64,000 nt of DNA from Rotaria sp. Silwood1 (lineage: Eukaryota > Rotifera > Eurotatoria > Philodinida > Philodinidae), in assembly GCA_905250075.1 (NCBI GenBank), contig CAJNOP010000059.1, forward strand, positions 801,227-865,226. Reading direction: 5' to 3'. The notes beneath the pieces were generated by a model. The model did not search any database, was not told the origin of the DNA, and saw nothing but the letters and a program-made list of their open reading frames with translations. The position numbers and the translations under genes were made by a program. Below, one piece after another: positions 31,349-44,539 of the stretch. Each line of letters opens with the position of its first letter. Position 1 is the first letter of the stretch.

Positions 31349-34300
31349 AAGACAACAACAATATAAACGCGACAACAATATCATAAAAATTTGTTTTTTC
31401 ATTTGTTGTTGTTTTGTATTATTCGATCGAAAAATTAAAGAAGAAATTAAAGAAAAAAAAAACGTTTGATAAACAATTCACGTTTATAAATATTTAATTT
31501 TAAAAAAATTTTATTCTTGCTGATGTCATTCACTAGAAAATTTGATATTTAATATTATCAAAGTGCAAATAAAGAGAAAATTCAACATAGGTACTATTTA
31601 TTTGATACTGTGTTAGTTTAGCATCGATAAATAAAGTTTTTCATCTGTAACACATGTTCTATTAGTTCCGATATCACACATTATTGTTTTATTGATACAA
31701 AGTATAGTATAAAGTCTTATGAATAATTCCAGGCTAAAAAGCGCTATGGAATATATGTAAAATACAAAAAGCATTTAACTTTACTTGTAATGACTACTTA
31801 AAACTATTCAGAAGAGATGGGCCAGTCAACTTGTTATAAAGTTTCGTGATTTACGTGTGAATTTACTGAGGAGTGTGATCAACGGTTATGGAGTTTCATT
31901 TTTTAAAAACAGTATAACACCTATTTCTTGTCAATGGCAAAAGCGAATTCTTTGAAACTTTTATTATCGATAGAAACCATTTTGATTAAATATGTGTAAA
32001 AAGTTCATTCGTTTTTCGTTAGCTCGAGTTGAGGTATTCAAAAAAAAAAATACTGGCCGTTGCAGAGTTTAATAAAAAAAAATGGAATTTTTTTCTATAG
32101 CAAAGCTGAGAGTTGAACATTTTACTACGAAACGAAGTAACATACAAATACACTTTCCATATGAAAACAAGCTTAATCAGATTTTGACAAGCTTTCAGAA
32201 TATCAGGTCATATTTTAACAAGCATTACTCTATCGAATAACAAATTAAATATACTGTTTGTTATGAAATCTCATCAAAAATAGAAATGACTTTTGGATGA
32301 ATTTTCTTGACTCGTAGATATAACATTTTTACGAAGGTCATATGTTGAAAGAGTACTTCGTATCTGATCGATCAATAACTAATTAAAGAATTTTTTTCGA
32401 GCTATCCACTCTAAAAAAAGGATTTGCCGTGTCAAGATCGCTCAATGCTGCTTAGGAATAGATACGTTTGGATCTCAAATACTATCGATTGTTCTTTGTT
32501 CAATGGTAAACCCAACTTTCTTCACTTTCAAGTTCGAACGGTCTTCGTGTGTTGTGAAAAAAGTTTAACATTAATCTCTAATTAAATTTTAGTATGATTA
32601 ACGTTCATAATGTCTTTCCTGACATTTAGGACCTACGCTGTCACAATAGAAAATCACTTTGGGAAAATATTTTTTCTATAGATGATGACATTGCAGGAAC
32701 TACTAAAATTTTCTTTACCAATTTGTTCAATTCTTCCTATACTGAGAATAATTCTATTCAAATGGCTATCATCATTACCACTCAGATCGAAGTTACACTA
32801 TTGGATTTGATAGGATCCCTGGCCTATTCGTCATTATCCATTTGTTGAAAGCTATCCATATCGTTCGATTTCTGACAGGGCAGACTTATTGAATCCAACG
32901 AAATTCGATGGCATTTAATTATTCAGTTTTACTTTTTGTGATTATTAGACAACATGTAAAAAAAATTTATAATACTTCTTATGTTGATTCGGAATCAACT
33001 TCTACTGACCAAGGTCAAACATTTACGCCCTTAAGCGATTGTTTACGATGAGATTAGGAACAATACAACTCACGAATTAGTCAATTATCTTTTTATTTTT
33101 CTAATTCACAAAAAGAAACTTCTTCATGTGTCAAAGCGTTTCTCAACCAAGATGATATTCCTTTAATAACTACTGGAGATTAATAGAAGTGTTTAGAATA
33201 TTTTTGTTTTTCGAATCTTCGTTCTCGAGATATCGAAATTTTACTGAGTTTCTCAACAAAAAAGCTGCGATCCCCTTCAGGTCAACACCAATATCTACGA
33301 CTAATAAGTTCGATATTCTATAGAATTCTCAGAACCTAACAAACCAAACATATCTACATTTATATGGCCAAAAAGGAATCAAGCGTAAGAGAAAAAGTTA
33401 TACCTCAATAGATACTGTTAAGCATAAGGATGTTATTATGTTTTGGGAATTGTCATAAACTCCTTGATTTTCTAGGATGCTCATTGAACTATAGATCTGT
33501 GTTACTGTTGCAGAGTAGAATTTTATACAATATCTAACTTTTGAGTTATGAGTGTATCTCACCAAATGAACATCGTCTCAATCGAAAAGCCAACCGATAC
33601 TTGAGACGGTTCTCTCGTCAAATTACATTACGTAATGAAGTCCATCAAAAGTGAGTGTAAATTAGTAATTCTATATTTAATTCATTTTAAATTTCTTATT
33701 CAACAACTGTATGTTATAATAAGTTAAAATAAAGTATATTTGACCTGTTAATTTTTCAATTAATTGCATGAGAGAAAGAGGGTAGTGGGAAGATGGTGAT
33801 AATGAATGCAATGTCAAACAATGTCTAATGGTCATATTTAAATTCAAAATGATCTCATCAGATCCTAAGTGTATCCGACGTTTTCCGACTATCGCATCTA
33901 ACAGGATTTCACTTTAGAATTCTTTATTCTAGATAAGATACTTGATAATTACAACTTTGATAAATGCAACATTATCAACTTTTTTTCATATTGTTGTGTT
34001 CGATGTATCAGCAAAAAACTTTTATGCTGTGGTGTTGATTATTGTTGGTAATTGTTCATCATTTGTAGCATTTTTTGTCAAGTTTTCTTATCGACTAATA
34101 ATTTTGTTCAAGTATTATTAGCGAATAGAATTTCTGTATTAGAACGAAACAGTATGACTTCATATAATGTAAGTTAATATGCATTTTAGTTGCACAAAAT
34201 ATGTCTCACTTGATTTGTATGTTTTTGTTAAGTCAAGTCACAGGTGATCAAAAAATTTTCTTTCACCAATCAAAGTCATAAATTGTCTAAAAATTTTTCA

Positions 34301-36357
34301 AGTCAAACCGCAGCAAGTCAACACTAATTTCACTTGACTTGCGCATCTCTGCTGTTCAGTAATGATTATGACCATCGTTAATTCTTCCTTCTTTTATATA
34401 TTAGCTTTAAAACATTGCTTTGTTTTTCTTGATAAACAAGAGAGTTTTTCTTTGTGCTCAAAATACATCCAAATCATGTTACTCGAATGGCATGATATAA
34501 CTGAACTTATTGAATGGTTAAACATATTTAATATGACTTCCTCTCTTAAAAATCTGTATAAGATATGTCCTCCTTTGACATGTCACAGATTTTTTCGTTT
34601 TATTGGAACAAGGTTATATAAGAGTATTTACTCTCGTATTTTATATCTAGAACAATTCGTTACTAGAATTCATAGAATGCAATGTAGAACAATACTTATA
34701 TGTAAAAAATACAATTTTACTCAAGAATAATGTCTTTGTCTTTAACTGGTTCAGAATTTCTTTTTGAAATATATTACATTAAGGAAATTAATTTAATTAA
34801 CAAATGCTGATTTTGTTTTGGTGTTTCTTTTTTGTAAATCAGAATATCGCACATCTCAATTTGAAGTTACCTTTATTTCTGACGTGAGTGCATTAAGCAA
34901 TAAACTGTTATAACGCAGCAATGAGATATTTGCAAACATGTAAAGAAAAAATTTGCATTGTTCTTTGTGTATATTTTTAAATTATTTAAAAACTATTCTA
35001 TGATGGTCTAAATTATCGATCCAGAGAAAAAATTTTATTTTTATTGATTATGAATCACAAATTCCACTGTTTGTGAATAGTTTTACTAGAGAATTATGAT
35101 TCTATCGCTTGAATTACTATATTTATGAGATATGAACTCGGAAATAATGAATTTAATTGACGCTCAATAACTCAGATAATCAAGAAAACATGATCGAATA
35201 CTAATTATCTATATCATAATGAAAGCTTTATTTTTTAATATGAGTTTTATCTTATTTATCAAAAATATAAATTATATATTGTTTATGATATTTTTCCATT
35301 AGTCTCTATTTCTCAATGTTCTATGTTTCATAATTATATGAGACAGAAATTCTACATAAAATATCCATTTGAGATAAACATATAGAAATGTCTCAAAAGG
35401 TATCCAGTTAAAAGAATAGAAAAATTTTAAGTGCAATTACAGTTATCGCTTCCTCGCCATAACCAAACGTATAGCTAAAAGTGCATTCTATAAGGCTGAA
35501 GATGATTTTTAAACTTGTATGTAATATAATCATGTTTAATGCTGATGTCAGGGAGTTTTTCATATAAATATATAAACAATGTTTTGAGTGTTTTTCAGAA
35601 AACTCGTTTTTGAATAAATTGTCGAATTTCGAGCAAATTATTTTTTCGATCGAGTTCGTCCACAATCAATATCAAAGCAATTATTGATTTTCTTAGAAAT
35701 CTTATCTACGGTTTTTTTTTATTTCTAAAGTGTTGAGAGCTTTCAAGATGAAATGAAGTTATAATTAAAAAAAAATACTTTCCTTTATTCGAAGTGATAG
35801 GAAGTTCTCTGTCAAATGAGAGTATCCCGAGCATTATAATTTGAAGTATATTGAAAAGACATTTGCATTTGAAGATCTCCTGACTGATAAGATGTATTAT
35901 GACGAAAGTTCTTTTTTACTGATGTGCTTCCATTGATCGAACATTTTAGAAAGTTTCATGCATTGTATCGAATGATCGATATCGGAGAAGAGCAAGGCGA
36001 TCTTAATATGTAATATATCTATGAAAACGTATGGTTTATTTCAATCAAGTTATTGACGCCATAGCTGTTGCTTTTCTTTAATAATAGAATCTTGATGATA
36101 CACAGAAATCAATTAATTCTTTTATTAATAAACAAAACATTCTTTTTTCTTTTACACAAACCGGTAGTATTTTCTATTATAATATATTTCTTTCAGAAAT
36201 CAATCACTATCTAGCTATTTTTCAAAAAAAAAAGAACAAAAATATTGAGAATATGTAGAAAAAATTAATACAAAACAAAATTTTGGAATGACCTTTGCAA
36301 GAAACAAAACAAAATGAATTTATATATCACATGAAAAAAAGAACATGTCTATTTATC
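31349..36357. other. 5-kb gene-poor region with possible gene relics
   Basis: No intact gene recognised. 32630-32848 (+) is an open 72-codon stretch beginning just after a TTTAG acceptor and followed, in another frame, by about 30 open codons to 32922; this looks like frameshifted relic coding sequence, but I cannot name it. 33545-33650 also reads as an exon-like stretch (LNRKANRYLRRFSRQITLRNEV) ending in a GTGAGT donor. Several TTGACTTG / CAAGTCAA words cluster at 34205-34345. A 122-codon frame at 34362-34730 has poor composition and is probably chance. Confidence 0.4.
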
Positions 36358-37672
36358 TTAAACAGATCTTCGTAATGAATCGATGAATTCGGTTTTGAAT
36401 GGATTGACACGTAAATCCATCTGTGAATGAGCCATAATAGTATCATTATCTTCTGAAGTTGATTGATGACCACGATGTCTTCGACGAGTACCATATGCAC
36501 ATTTATTTATATTTCCACCCGGTTCGATATATTCATATTGTAATGTAAAATGACGTATACAATGTGTTTCAAATATTCGTTGTAATTGTCGTCCAAATAA
36601 ATCTGTACATGTACTTAATGATAAATCTTCATCACATACAACATGTAATGTTGCAAAAACATCTCGAGCTGTTGCTCTAAAAGATATATATGTATATAAT
36701 TATTATTGATTTAGAAAAGAAAAATAAGGCTCTATAAAGATATTAAATACCTCCAAACATGAACACTATGTACAGCACGTATTTGTGGAATTGTTTTCAT
36801 TATTGTTTGAATTAATTGACGTGTATTTATACCCGATGGAACAGCTTCAACAAGAATATGACCAAGTGACCATATAACAGGAATAGCTTTGATTGCAATA
36901 ATTACCACCATAACTAATGTCAATGATGGATCAATATACTTTAGCCATAAATTTATTTGATTGCCATTTTCATTTGTTGGTCGCAGCAATTCATTTAACA
37001 AACCAGAACATAATACGATTGAAGATTCGAGAAGAACTGCCTGAATGAAATGTATTAATAATTAAATAAAGAAATAAAAAGAAAAAGATTTTAAGTGTTC
37101 ATTTTTAGATATAATTAAACTATAGAACAAATGACGAACGATAAACAATCTATTACTATATTGTCAAAAATTACAATTCAAAACAATTGATTGTACTCAT
37201 AAAAATATCCGGTTAATTTCTATGTTCATGAAAAAGAATAGATTTTCCCTTCTATTCAATTTATTATTACACGTACGATGTGTTCAATAAAACATTGATC
37301 GAATAGAACAAAGCATTTTGAAGCACATCGGAATTTCCCGTTTGTTTTTTCTTTTTATCTATCATGTATATTTACCAATGAATGTAAACAAAGAGCATGT
37401 AATGTTGCATAAACACGTGATTTTTGAAATTCATCTTCCAGAACAGAATCATCTTGATGAAGAAAAGATATCGATGATATTATGGAATCACCACTTCGAC
37501 TTCTCGTTCGTTTAAATTCAACAGGTACACGTAATTGTTGTTCACTGACATCGCTAACATGATCATCTGTTATAGGAGAAGTTATTTCCGAAACAACAAA
37601 TGCATTTTTATATGTATCATTTAATGATGGTAAAACTAAATTTTGTTTTGATTGTTCTCCTTGTTCAATATG

Positions 37673-37706
<34 letters not shown>

Positions 37707-38408
37707 GTGTTGGTTGTTGATTCAGTAACAACTAATTCAGGTATAACAATAGGTTGTGGATTTGATGTACTTGTTTGCCGCATTAAAGAGTCATTTATAT
37801 TCTCATTATTCATATCGAGATTACGCAAAGTTGTATAAACACTACGAACAAAATCATTTTTCTTTTGTTCAACGATTTCGTGTCCAATATTATGATCATG
37901 ATCATAACCACGAAATAAAAATAAACCTAATAAACCAATAAATACTCCAACTGAACCTAAAAGGATCATTGATCTTGGACTTTCAACATGACTTGGATTA
38001 ATTAATTTATTAACAGCATCAACTATAATTGGAAGTGAAAGTGATACAAGTAGAACCTCTTGTAATAAACCAGCAAGTATTTCTAAACGTGCCCATCTGA
38101 AAAGAAAAAGAAAAGAATAATTATTCATATATGAATCATAATTAAATAAATATGATTTACCCGAAAGTATTTTTTGAATGCAAACGTTCAGCTTTTGCAT
38201 AACGTAATGCAATTAATGAACCAACTAGTGCAATACCTTCAGCAAATGAAAAAAGTCCATCAGCAATAAGTAATTGTGATCGAGCACGAATTCCATATAT
38301 TATTTCAGTTATTGCTATACCAACAGTTAATATAAGCATAATTATCATTCGACCTGTTTTTGATCTTAGCATTCGAACACACCAATGTAGACGATGCCAT
38401 GCCATCAT
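36358..38408 (-). CDS. SLC30-like cation diffusion facilitator with degenerate metal site
   Basis: Four exons on the minus strand in phase: 38408-38161, 38096-37376, 37040-36751 and 36676-36358, giving 525 residues with six membrane helices. Landmarks of the ZnT1/ZnT10 group: KNTFGWARLEILAGLLQEVLL (TM3 entry), GLLGLFLFRGYDHDH, YIDPSLTLVMVVIIAIKAIP (TM6) and the C-terminal ferredoxin-like domain (VHSVHVWRATARDVFATLHVVC). The long loop between TM4 and TM5 holds DHDHN and an Asn run encoded by an AAT repeat near 37672-37706. In active ZnTs, TM2 has HxxxD and TM5 HxxxD; here TM2 reads DGLFSFAEG (Phe and Glu in place of His and Asp) and TM5 reads LHALCLHSL (His kept, Leu for Asp). Three of four coordinating positions are changed, so zinc export is doubtful; a regulatory partner or altered substrate is possible. 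Confidence 0.88.
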
Positions 38409-41400
38409 CCGCTTATTTTGTTTTTATCTTGTTGATGTTGTTGTTTCTATTCTTGTCACTACTACTTATTCTTACATCAATTATAAATGGTCATCGACTC
38501 TTGAAGATAGAGACTAGACAAGAAAATTAAGGGTAGAAGAGTTAGCATTATTGATCTAGGATTTCTACAATATATATATATTTCTAATAAAAACAATCAG
38601 AAAAATAAAACGCTTGTATGTATACAAATAGAACCTTGATCTTAGATAGTATACACAACTACTGGTTATTCCACTAAGGACAATGTATGGATACAGATAG
38701 AACAAAAACTAGTCTATGTTAACTATTAAACAGATGAAAATATGCTTTATTTCCATATGTGTACAATGACATTTATCCAAATTAATGACTCATTATTAGC
38801 TAAAATAGAGATCATAAGACTTACAGTAAAATAAAGTAAATGCCGATCGGATTAATGAGGTGAATAAAATTTAAACTTAATTAAAATTATATTTACCGTA
38901 TTCAAATAATAAGAAGTTCTGACATGAAGTTATATAAGTGGGTAAAGTCTGCACATTTTTTCTTCTTCTTTAGAATTGTAATTATTAGAAAAATAAACTT
39001 CCTGTAATATTTATTCGAATTCCTTACTCAAAGTTCAAATAAAAGATACAAAATAAAATACTTATATGATTATTTAAGAATAAATAATTATTCGACCTAG
39101 AAATTGCGTCGAACATTCTCACGTCTCAATAAATATAGAGAATGGAAGAAAGAAAGAAAAAATGTATATTTCTATTGTTAAAAGATTGGCATTTATAAGA
39201 AAAAAAAATATTTACTGTATTTGATGGTTAAAAATAAACATAATTAACTCATTCAGATAATTTTGAAAAACCTAATTTCACTCAAATTGAATTTCAATAA
39301 TAAATGGCTGATAGTATGTTAATAAAGGCAAATTTTATCCCATGAATGGAATTAAAAGAGTTCTGCATAGCACTTATAAAATCTGTGACACAGAGTTGAA
39401 AAAACTACAGACTTTGGAATACTAAGTAGACCTAAAAGATCTGTTTATAGTAAATTTAAAACTAGATATTTAATACAGTCTACTATCTATGATTATTTAC
39501 AATGAATTATTACTACCTATTGGTACTACTCAATTTCCTATACTATTAAATAATTCTTCAATATTATGATGTGATAGAGTAACGATGGAATGGAAAAGAA
39601 AGAAAATGTTTTTTACTATCACACGTTTTTTTTTTACTCGCCTATCGTAATATGTTGATAATTTGAAATACGTCTCTCTTGTTTTCTCGACAACTTTTCC
39701 TCATCATTACTAACATACGAATTGTGTTGCAGCTTCTCTACTTTTTGCGCCTTCACTACCACTCCATCTCTGCGTGTGCTACTTTGCATTTTTATTCTGT
39801 TTGATGCTATCGACTGACTACAGTGTTCTTAGCAGCCATGCATAGTCATTGACGTTTATAAACTGATCCGTCTTTTCTCTATTCGACGTGTTATTTCTCT
39901 TTCAATAACGTACCCGGAAACGAAATGACTTGCCCATCCGGCCATCTATTTAGTACATAATCGTATTGAACAAAGAAAAAACGATTTTACCATTTTCTTG
40001 TCATGCTTGTTGTTGTCACTTATTCACTTCGAAACAACTTCTTTTTTTTCTTAGATAAGATGAAATGCACTTACACTAATGCACAAAAACATCACGCATT
40101 AAAAAAGGAAAGACTCATTCCTCTCGAAAATTACGAATATTTTTATTGTTGCAACGATTCTTTTTGTTTGTCAAATACGTGTTAGTCTGTATAATAAATC
40201 TTCATCTATGACATATTTTATTTTGGTTGTTGTTTATTATGATAAATATGTCAATGAAAATAGAACAAGTATTTTTATCAGTCGAAAAGAAATATAATCA
40301 AAATGGTAAGGAAATATTTTCTGTTGTTTTTTACTGTAATATAAAAAGAACAACAAATTTTAATGAAATAATCAATGAATCATTAATCAGTAAAATAAAA
40401 TGATTGAAAGTCGTCGTTATGTTTTATTATTTGATGAAACGAACAAAAAAAAACATATATTGAAAGATATATTATTTACTTCTCTATGATTGTCAGTAAT
40501 ATTGGTAATTTCAATATCTCAACAGGATATAAAGACACTCATTCCATATATACATGGAATATAAAAACACAAAAAAATTAGAAAAAATATATTGTTTTTC
40601 ATGTTTATCATAATATTTTCTTTTTGACTTGTTTTTCCCTGAAGACAAAAAAGAACGTACGCGTAAGATAATACAAATAGTTTCAAGTAGCGATAACTTC
40701 TCGAGTTTAGGTTTGTTTTTTGATATTATTTTTTATGAATATATTAAATGCGAAGTATTTTGGAAATGAGCAGAGAGAAAAACAACAAGAATTATGGTTG
40801 AGAAGGTTAACCTTGGAAAATAATTCTTTTTTTTCTGTAATATTACAAAAAATAACTGATTCGTTTTTTTTTCTTCTCTTGTTCATCATTTATTCTCTCC
40901 TCTTTGTTTTTACATTAAAAGTTAATACCATGTATCGACATGCTTGTTATACCTATATATTATGAAAATTGAGCAAATGAATAGAATACCTTAGCGTATT
41001 AAATCTTGAAATAAAAACTTTTCTCTAAGAACAATTTGACACCAATGAACTCAAGAATACGATGTAATTGTTTATTTTATTAATAAGAAAAAGAAAAAGT
41101 TTTTTTTTGATTCTTGTATTCAATTTCAATGTGATGGTTAATCTTTCTACTTATACTGAATTAATTTAGTTGAAAATGTATGCATAGTTAAAGATAAGAT
41201 AAATAGAAGTTTTCGAGTTTTAACATTTTTCAGTCGAATTAATATTCTACACAAACAAATACTTCTATTTGGATATACATGAGTATTTTCATTTTTTTTT
41301 TGGTAAATATGTATATTGATTTCAAACGCATTTATGCACAATTTCTGGTGAATATTTGCATATTTCGTAAGTTCTAATTTTGGCATTAATATAGAATGAA

Positions 41401-41819
41401 TATATCGTACTCAAAGGCAGTCAAAGCATGATTTCTCATGGGATTTATATTTACACAGTTTGTTAAACTCGATAATATATATATGAGAAAAACTTTTCAT
41501 GCATTATGCTAGAAAATAAAATGATCGATATTGCTAATCAAGTATGATAAACAGGTATACAAAAATAAAAGATTTATCATAATTATCTATCATGTTTTTC
41601 AATACTTCCAATTTTTAATCAATGAAAATTCATGTTATGAACAAATATACTTATTTCATATATACGTAAATAATAAAAAGTCTAGAATTGTCATGTTTGG
41701 TATATTATTTTGTGAAAGTGGAATGATTTATTTTTTTTTTTCATAACTAAATAAATTCTTGATTAATATTTATTTGAAAAATAAGAAGCAGATCATATAT
41801 GGAATAAAATATAAAATTT
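38409..41819. other. 3.4-kb AT-rich intergenic region
   Basis: Spacer between two minus-strand genes. Long T and A runs and many chance short frames; no conserved motif, RNA gene or repeat recognised. The first few hundred bases presumably hold the promoter of the SLC30-like gene, and the last ones the 3' region of nothing on the plus strand. Confidence 0.45.
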
Positions 41820-43508
41820 TTATTTTGTTGTATTTTGATGAATAGTTAAAGTAATATTGTCAAAATGACAAGGAATATCATCTTCGGATTTTTCAATACC
41901 GAAATAAATTTCAATACGTCGTGTACGTGCTGACAAATTATGTCGATGTTCACCGTATGCATGCATTAGTTCATCATCATTTAGTTCCATTTCTTTCCAA
42001 GGCGCTAAAATATCGATGAAAATAAATTATTCAATTAAATTTAACATTTCTTTTACTTGAATAAGTTTTTAATCCATGCAATATATCATCCGAACGATAC
42101 ATGTTAATTTTAAAGTAAGATCGATTACAACTAGCAAAACCTAAGAAAGAAAATGCAGCATTATTGGTATCAATCAAAACTGAATATGAATGTAAATTGA
42201 TCTCTTGATAGACTTGTGTTTTAGATAAAATGATAAATGAACAATTTCCCCAATAATTCTTATTAATAATTGTATTGTTAACTGTTATATTTTCAATTTT
42301 TTCAGTTAATAATATTGTATTACTATCAACTGTCTTCCATTTTGTTTGTTTATCAGCAAAACACTATTTAGAAAAAGAAAAAAACAACCATCATATTTAA
42401 ATAAACATTCAAATAAATTTTCTACCTCCATTTCAGCATTTCCATTAGAAATTAAATTTTCTTCTGAATTCAATAAACCAAAAGATCCATTTGGAAATCG
42501 TGCATGAAAAAAATCATGTTTTATAATTGAAATTTTTTTTCCTTCTAATTGATCATCAGTTAATTTAGCTTGATATAAATCAGCATTTGTAAAATTATTT
42601 CCTTGAACAACATCAGCTTGAAGAAAATCTGCTTGAATAAGTGAAGCTTGATTAAAATTAACATTCATAATTATTGTTTGTATAAAATAACTCTTATCAA
42701 GTTTTGTTTCAATTAATGATGCATTTTGAAGTGTTGAATTAATAAATTGAGCATTAATAAGATATGCATTATTTAAATTAGCAAATGTTAAATGACAATT
42801 AATAAATTTACCATTCGACCATAATACACCAGGTAAATGCAAATAATGAAAATCATGAGGACATATTAATTCAACGTTATTTAAATCAGCTCCATATAAA
42901 TTTAATTGATTATTTTGAATAAGATGTCTTTCATATAAAAATAAAATAATATCTTTTTTTCGTTTAATATCTAAAGTTCTTAATATCATTAATGTTTTTG
43001 TTTGTATATGAAGAAATTTTTCATTAGTATTATTTTTATCGGATTCTTGTAAAAGTATATTTGATATATCTTGAATATATGTGTCAAATGATAATTGTTG
43101 TTGTTGATTAAATTGTTCTTGTTGTTTATTTTGATATTTCTGTTTAAAAAATAGTTCTTTTTGTACAGGATATATAATACAAAAACTAAGTAGTACTAAT
43201 ACAGTTAATGTAGATATACAAACTTTACACCAACGTAAACATATTTGTTGATTGTCATATTTGCTATTATTATCCCATGAAGTTGTTGGAATTGGTGATA
43301 CTGGTGGCGTCCAACGATGCATTAGCAATCGAGTTAAGAATTTCTTGAGTGGCTTTTTTTGGCTTTTGAAATGAATATGAATCAAATGATTCAAACTGTT
43401 GATAAAACCTGACTCGTACATATATATATATGTGTGTCTGTGTGCGTGTGTTAATAAGAAGTTCAAATAATCTCTGTTATCACTTATGAGCACGTCTTTA
43501 GTTGACAT
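41820..43508 (-). CDS. pentapeptide-repeat membrane protein with C-terminal beta domain
   Basis: Three exons on the minus strand in phase: 43508-42426, 42363-42057 and 42004-41820. The first in-frame ATG (43508) gives 524 residues, but the first 62 codons include a microsatellite-derived THAHRHTYIYMYE stretch; the ATG at 43322 (MHRWTPPVSP, 462 residues) fits the bdelloid family better. One membrane helix follows (CISTLTVLVLLSFCIIYPV), then QTKTLMILRTLDIKRKK, then about ten pentapeptides (YGADLNNVEL, FANLNNAYLINAQF, NASLIETKL, ADFLQADV, NADLYQAKL). The C-terminal part begins ENLISNGNAEME and continues YWGNCSFIIL, FSFLGFASCNRSY and RTRRIEIYFGIEK, a beta-rich module like carbohydrate-binding or galactose-binding-like domains. 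It faces the same side as the pentapeptides. Function unknown. Confidence 0.82.
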
Positions 43509-44539
43509 TGTGTTAACACGTCAAGTTTTTCTGCTAGGATATTTATTGTATTCTTTTGTTTTTTTTTTAACTAATATTATAAACTGAAGATAAATACATC
43601 ATTTCATACTGTTCAAAGCAACGAATAAGAGAAGAAAACAAGCTATGATTATATGTAAATGAAATAGACCGAAAAGTACAGAAAAGGAAACCGGAAAGAA
43701 GCTTGTAAATAATGCCACGATCTAAGTTCAATACTTGGGTTTTGGCGCCTAAGAATTAATATGAATACTTTATTAGAACAAAAAAAAATATCTATGTAAT
43801 CTTTAACATCAATAAATTCTGTTTTTTTTTCTATTTATTTTATTATTAATAGATAATTAACAAAAACTTAATCATGTTTTGTATTTCAATGAGATACTTC
43901 TACGAATATTGTACTTAAAACAAACGAGTTAGCATACAATAACATAAAAGTATCAACAACTAGACAAATAAACAAAATAGAATATTTTCTTCTTTTGTTT
44001 TCTAATCATTGTATGATGTTGATACAGATCAATAATATAATAATAGCTATAGCAAAATAATGATTTAATTGATTATATAAAAAATTAATTATTTTTTATG
44101 TTATTGTAAATTAAATTATTTATTTTTTGAATGTTATGTTTGAATAATTATCTCATATAAATATGAAACATGACTAAGTTATTGTTAATTATTTATTAAT
44201 GCTAAGTTAAATTATAGAAGAGAATTTACTGAAGTGAAATATTAATTCAACCACCTTATCAAGATAAGAAAGGAGAAAACATGAATTGCGTCGTACTGAC
44301 TTTCTTGTAGTAGATTTACGACAATTGTTGAAAGTTAATATGACGATATTCATATTATTCTAAGAAAGGCATATCAGATTTATCGAACTCTTCAAACTAT
44401 AATAGAATTCTAAATGCCAAACAAAAAGAAATTAAGCGTCTAAAAAAAAAACGAGAAAAAAAAAATTATGTTTCATTGATATAAGCCATAACATGTATCA
44501 CTCTGTTTATTAGAAGGAAGATTAAGATTGTATTGTAAA
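43509..44539. other. 1-kb spacer between minus-strand genes
   Basis: AT-rich, with a TG/CA dinucleotide tract just inside the 5' end of the preceding gene (about 43425-43452). No gene recognised. It carries the pentapeptide gene's upstream region and the SLC22 gene's 3' flank. Confidence 0.4.

Noticed and set aside
34362-34730. 122-codon open frame in the gene-poor region
   Set aside because: No recognisable motif, no splice context, and isolated; likely chance.
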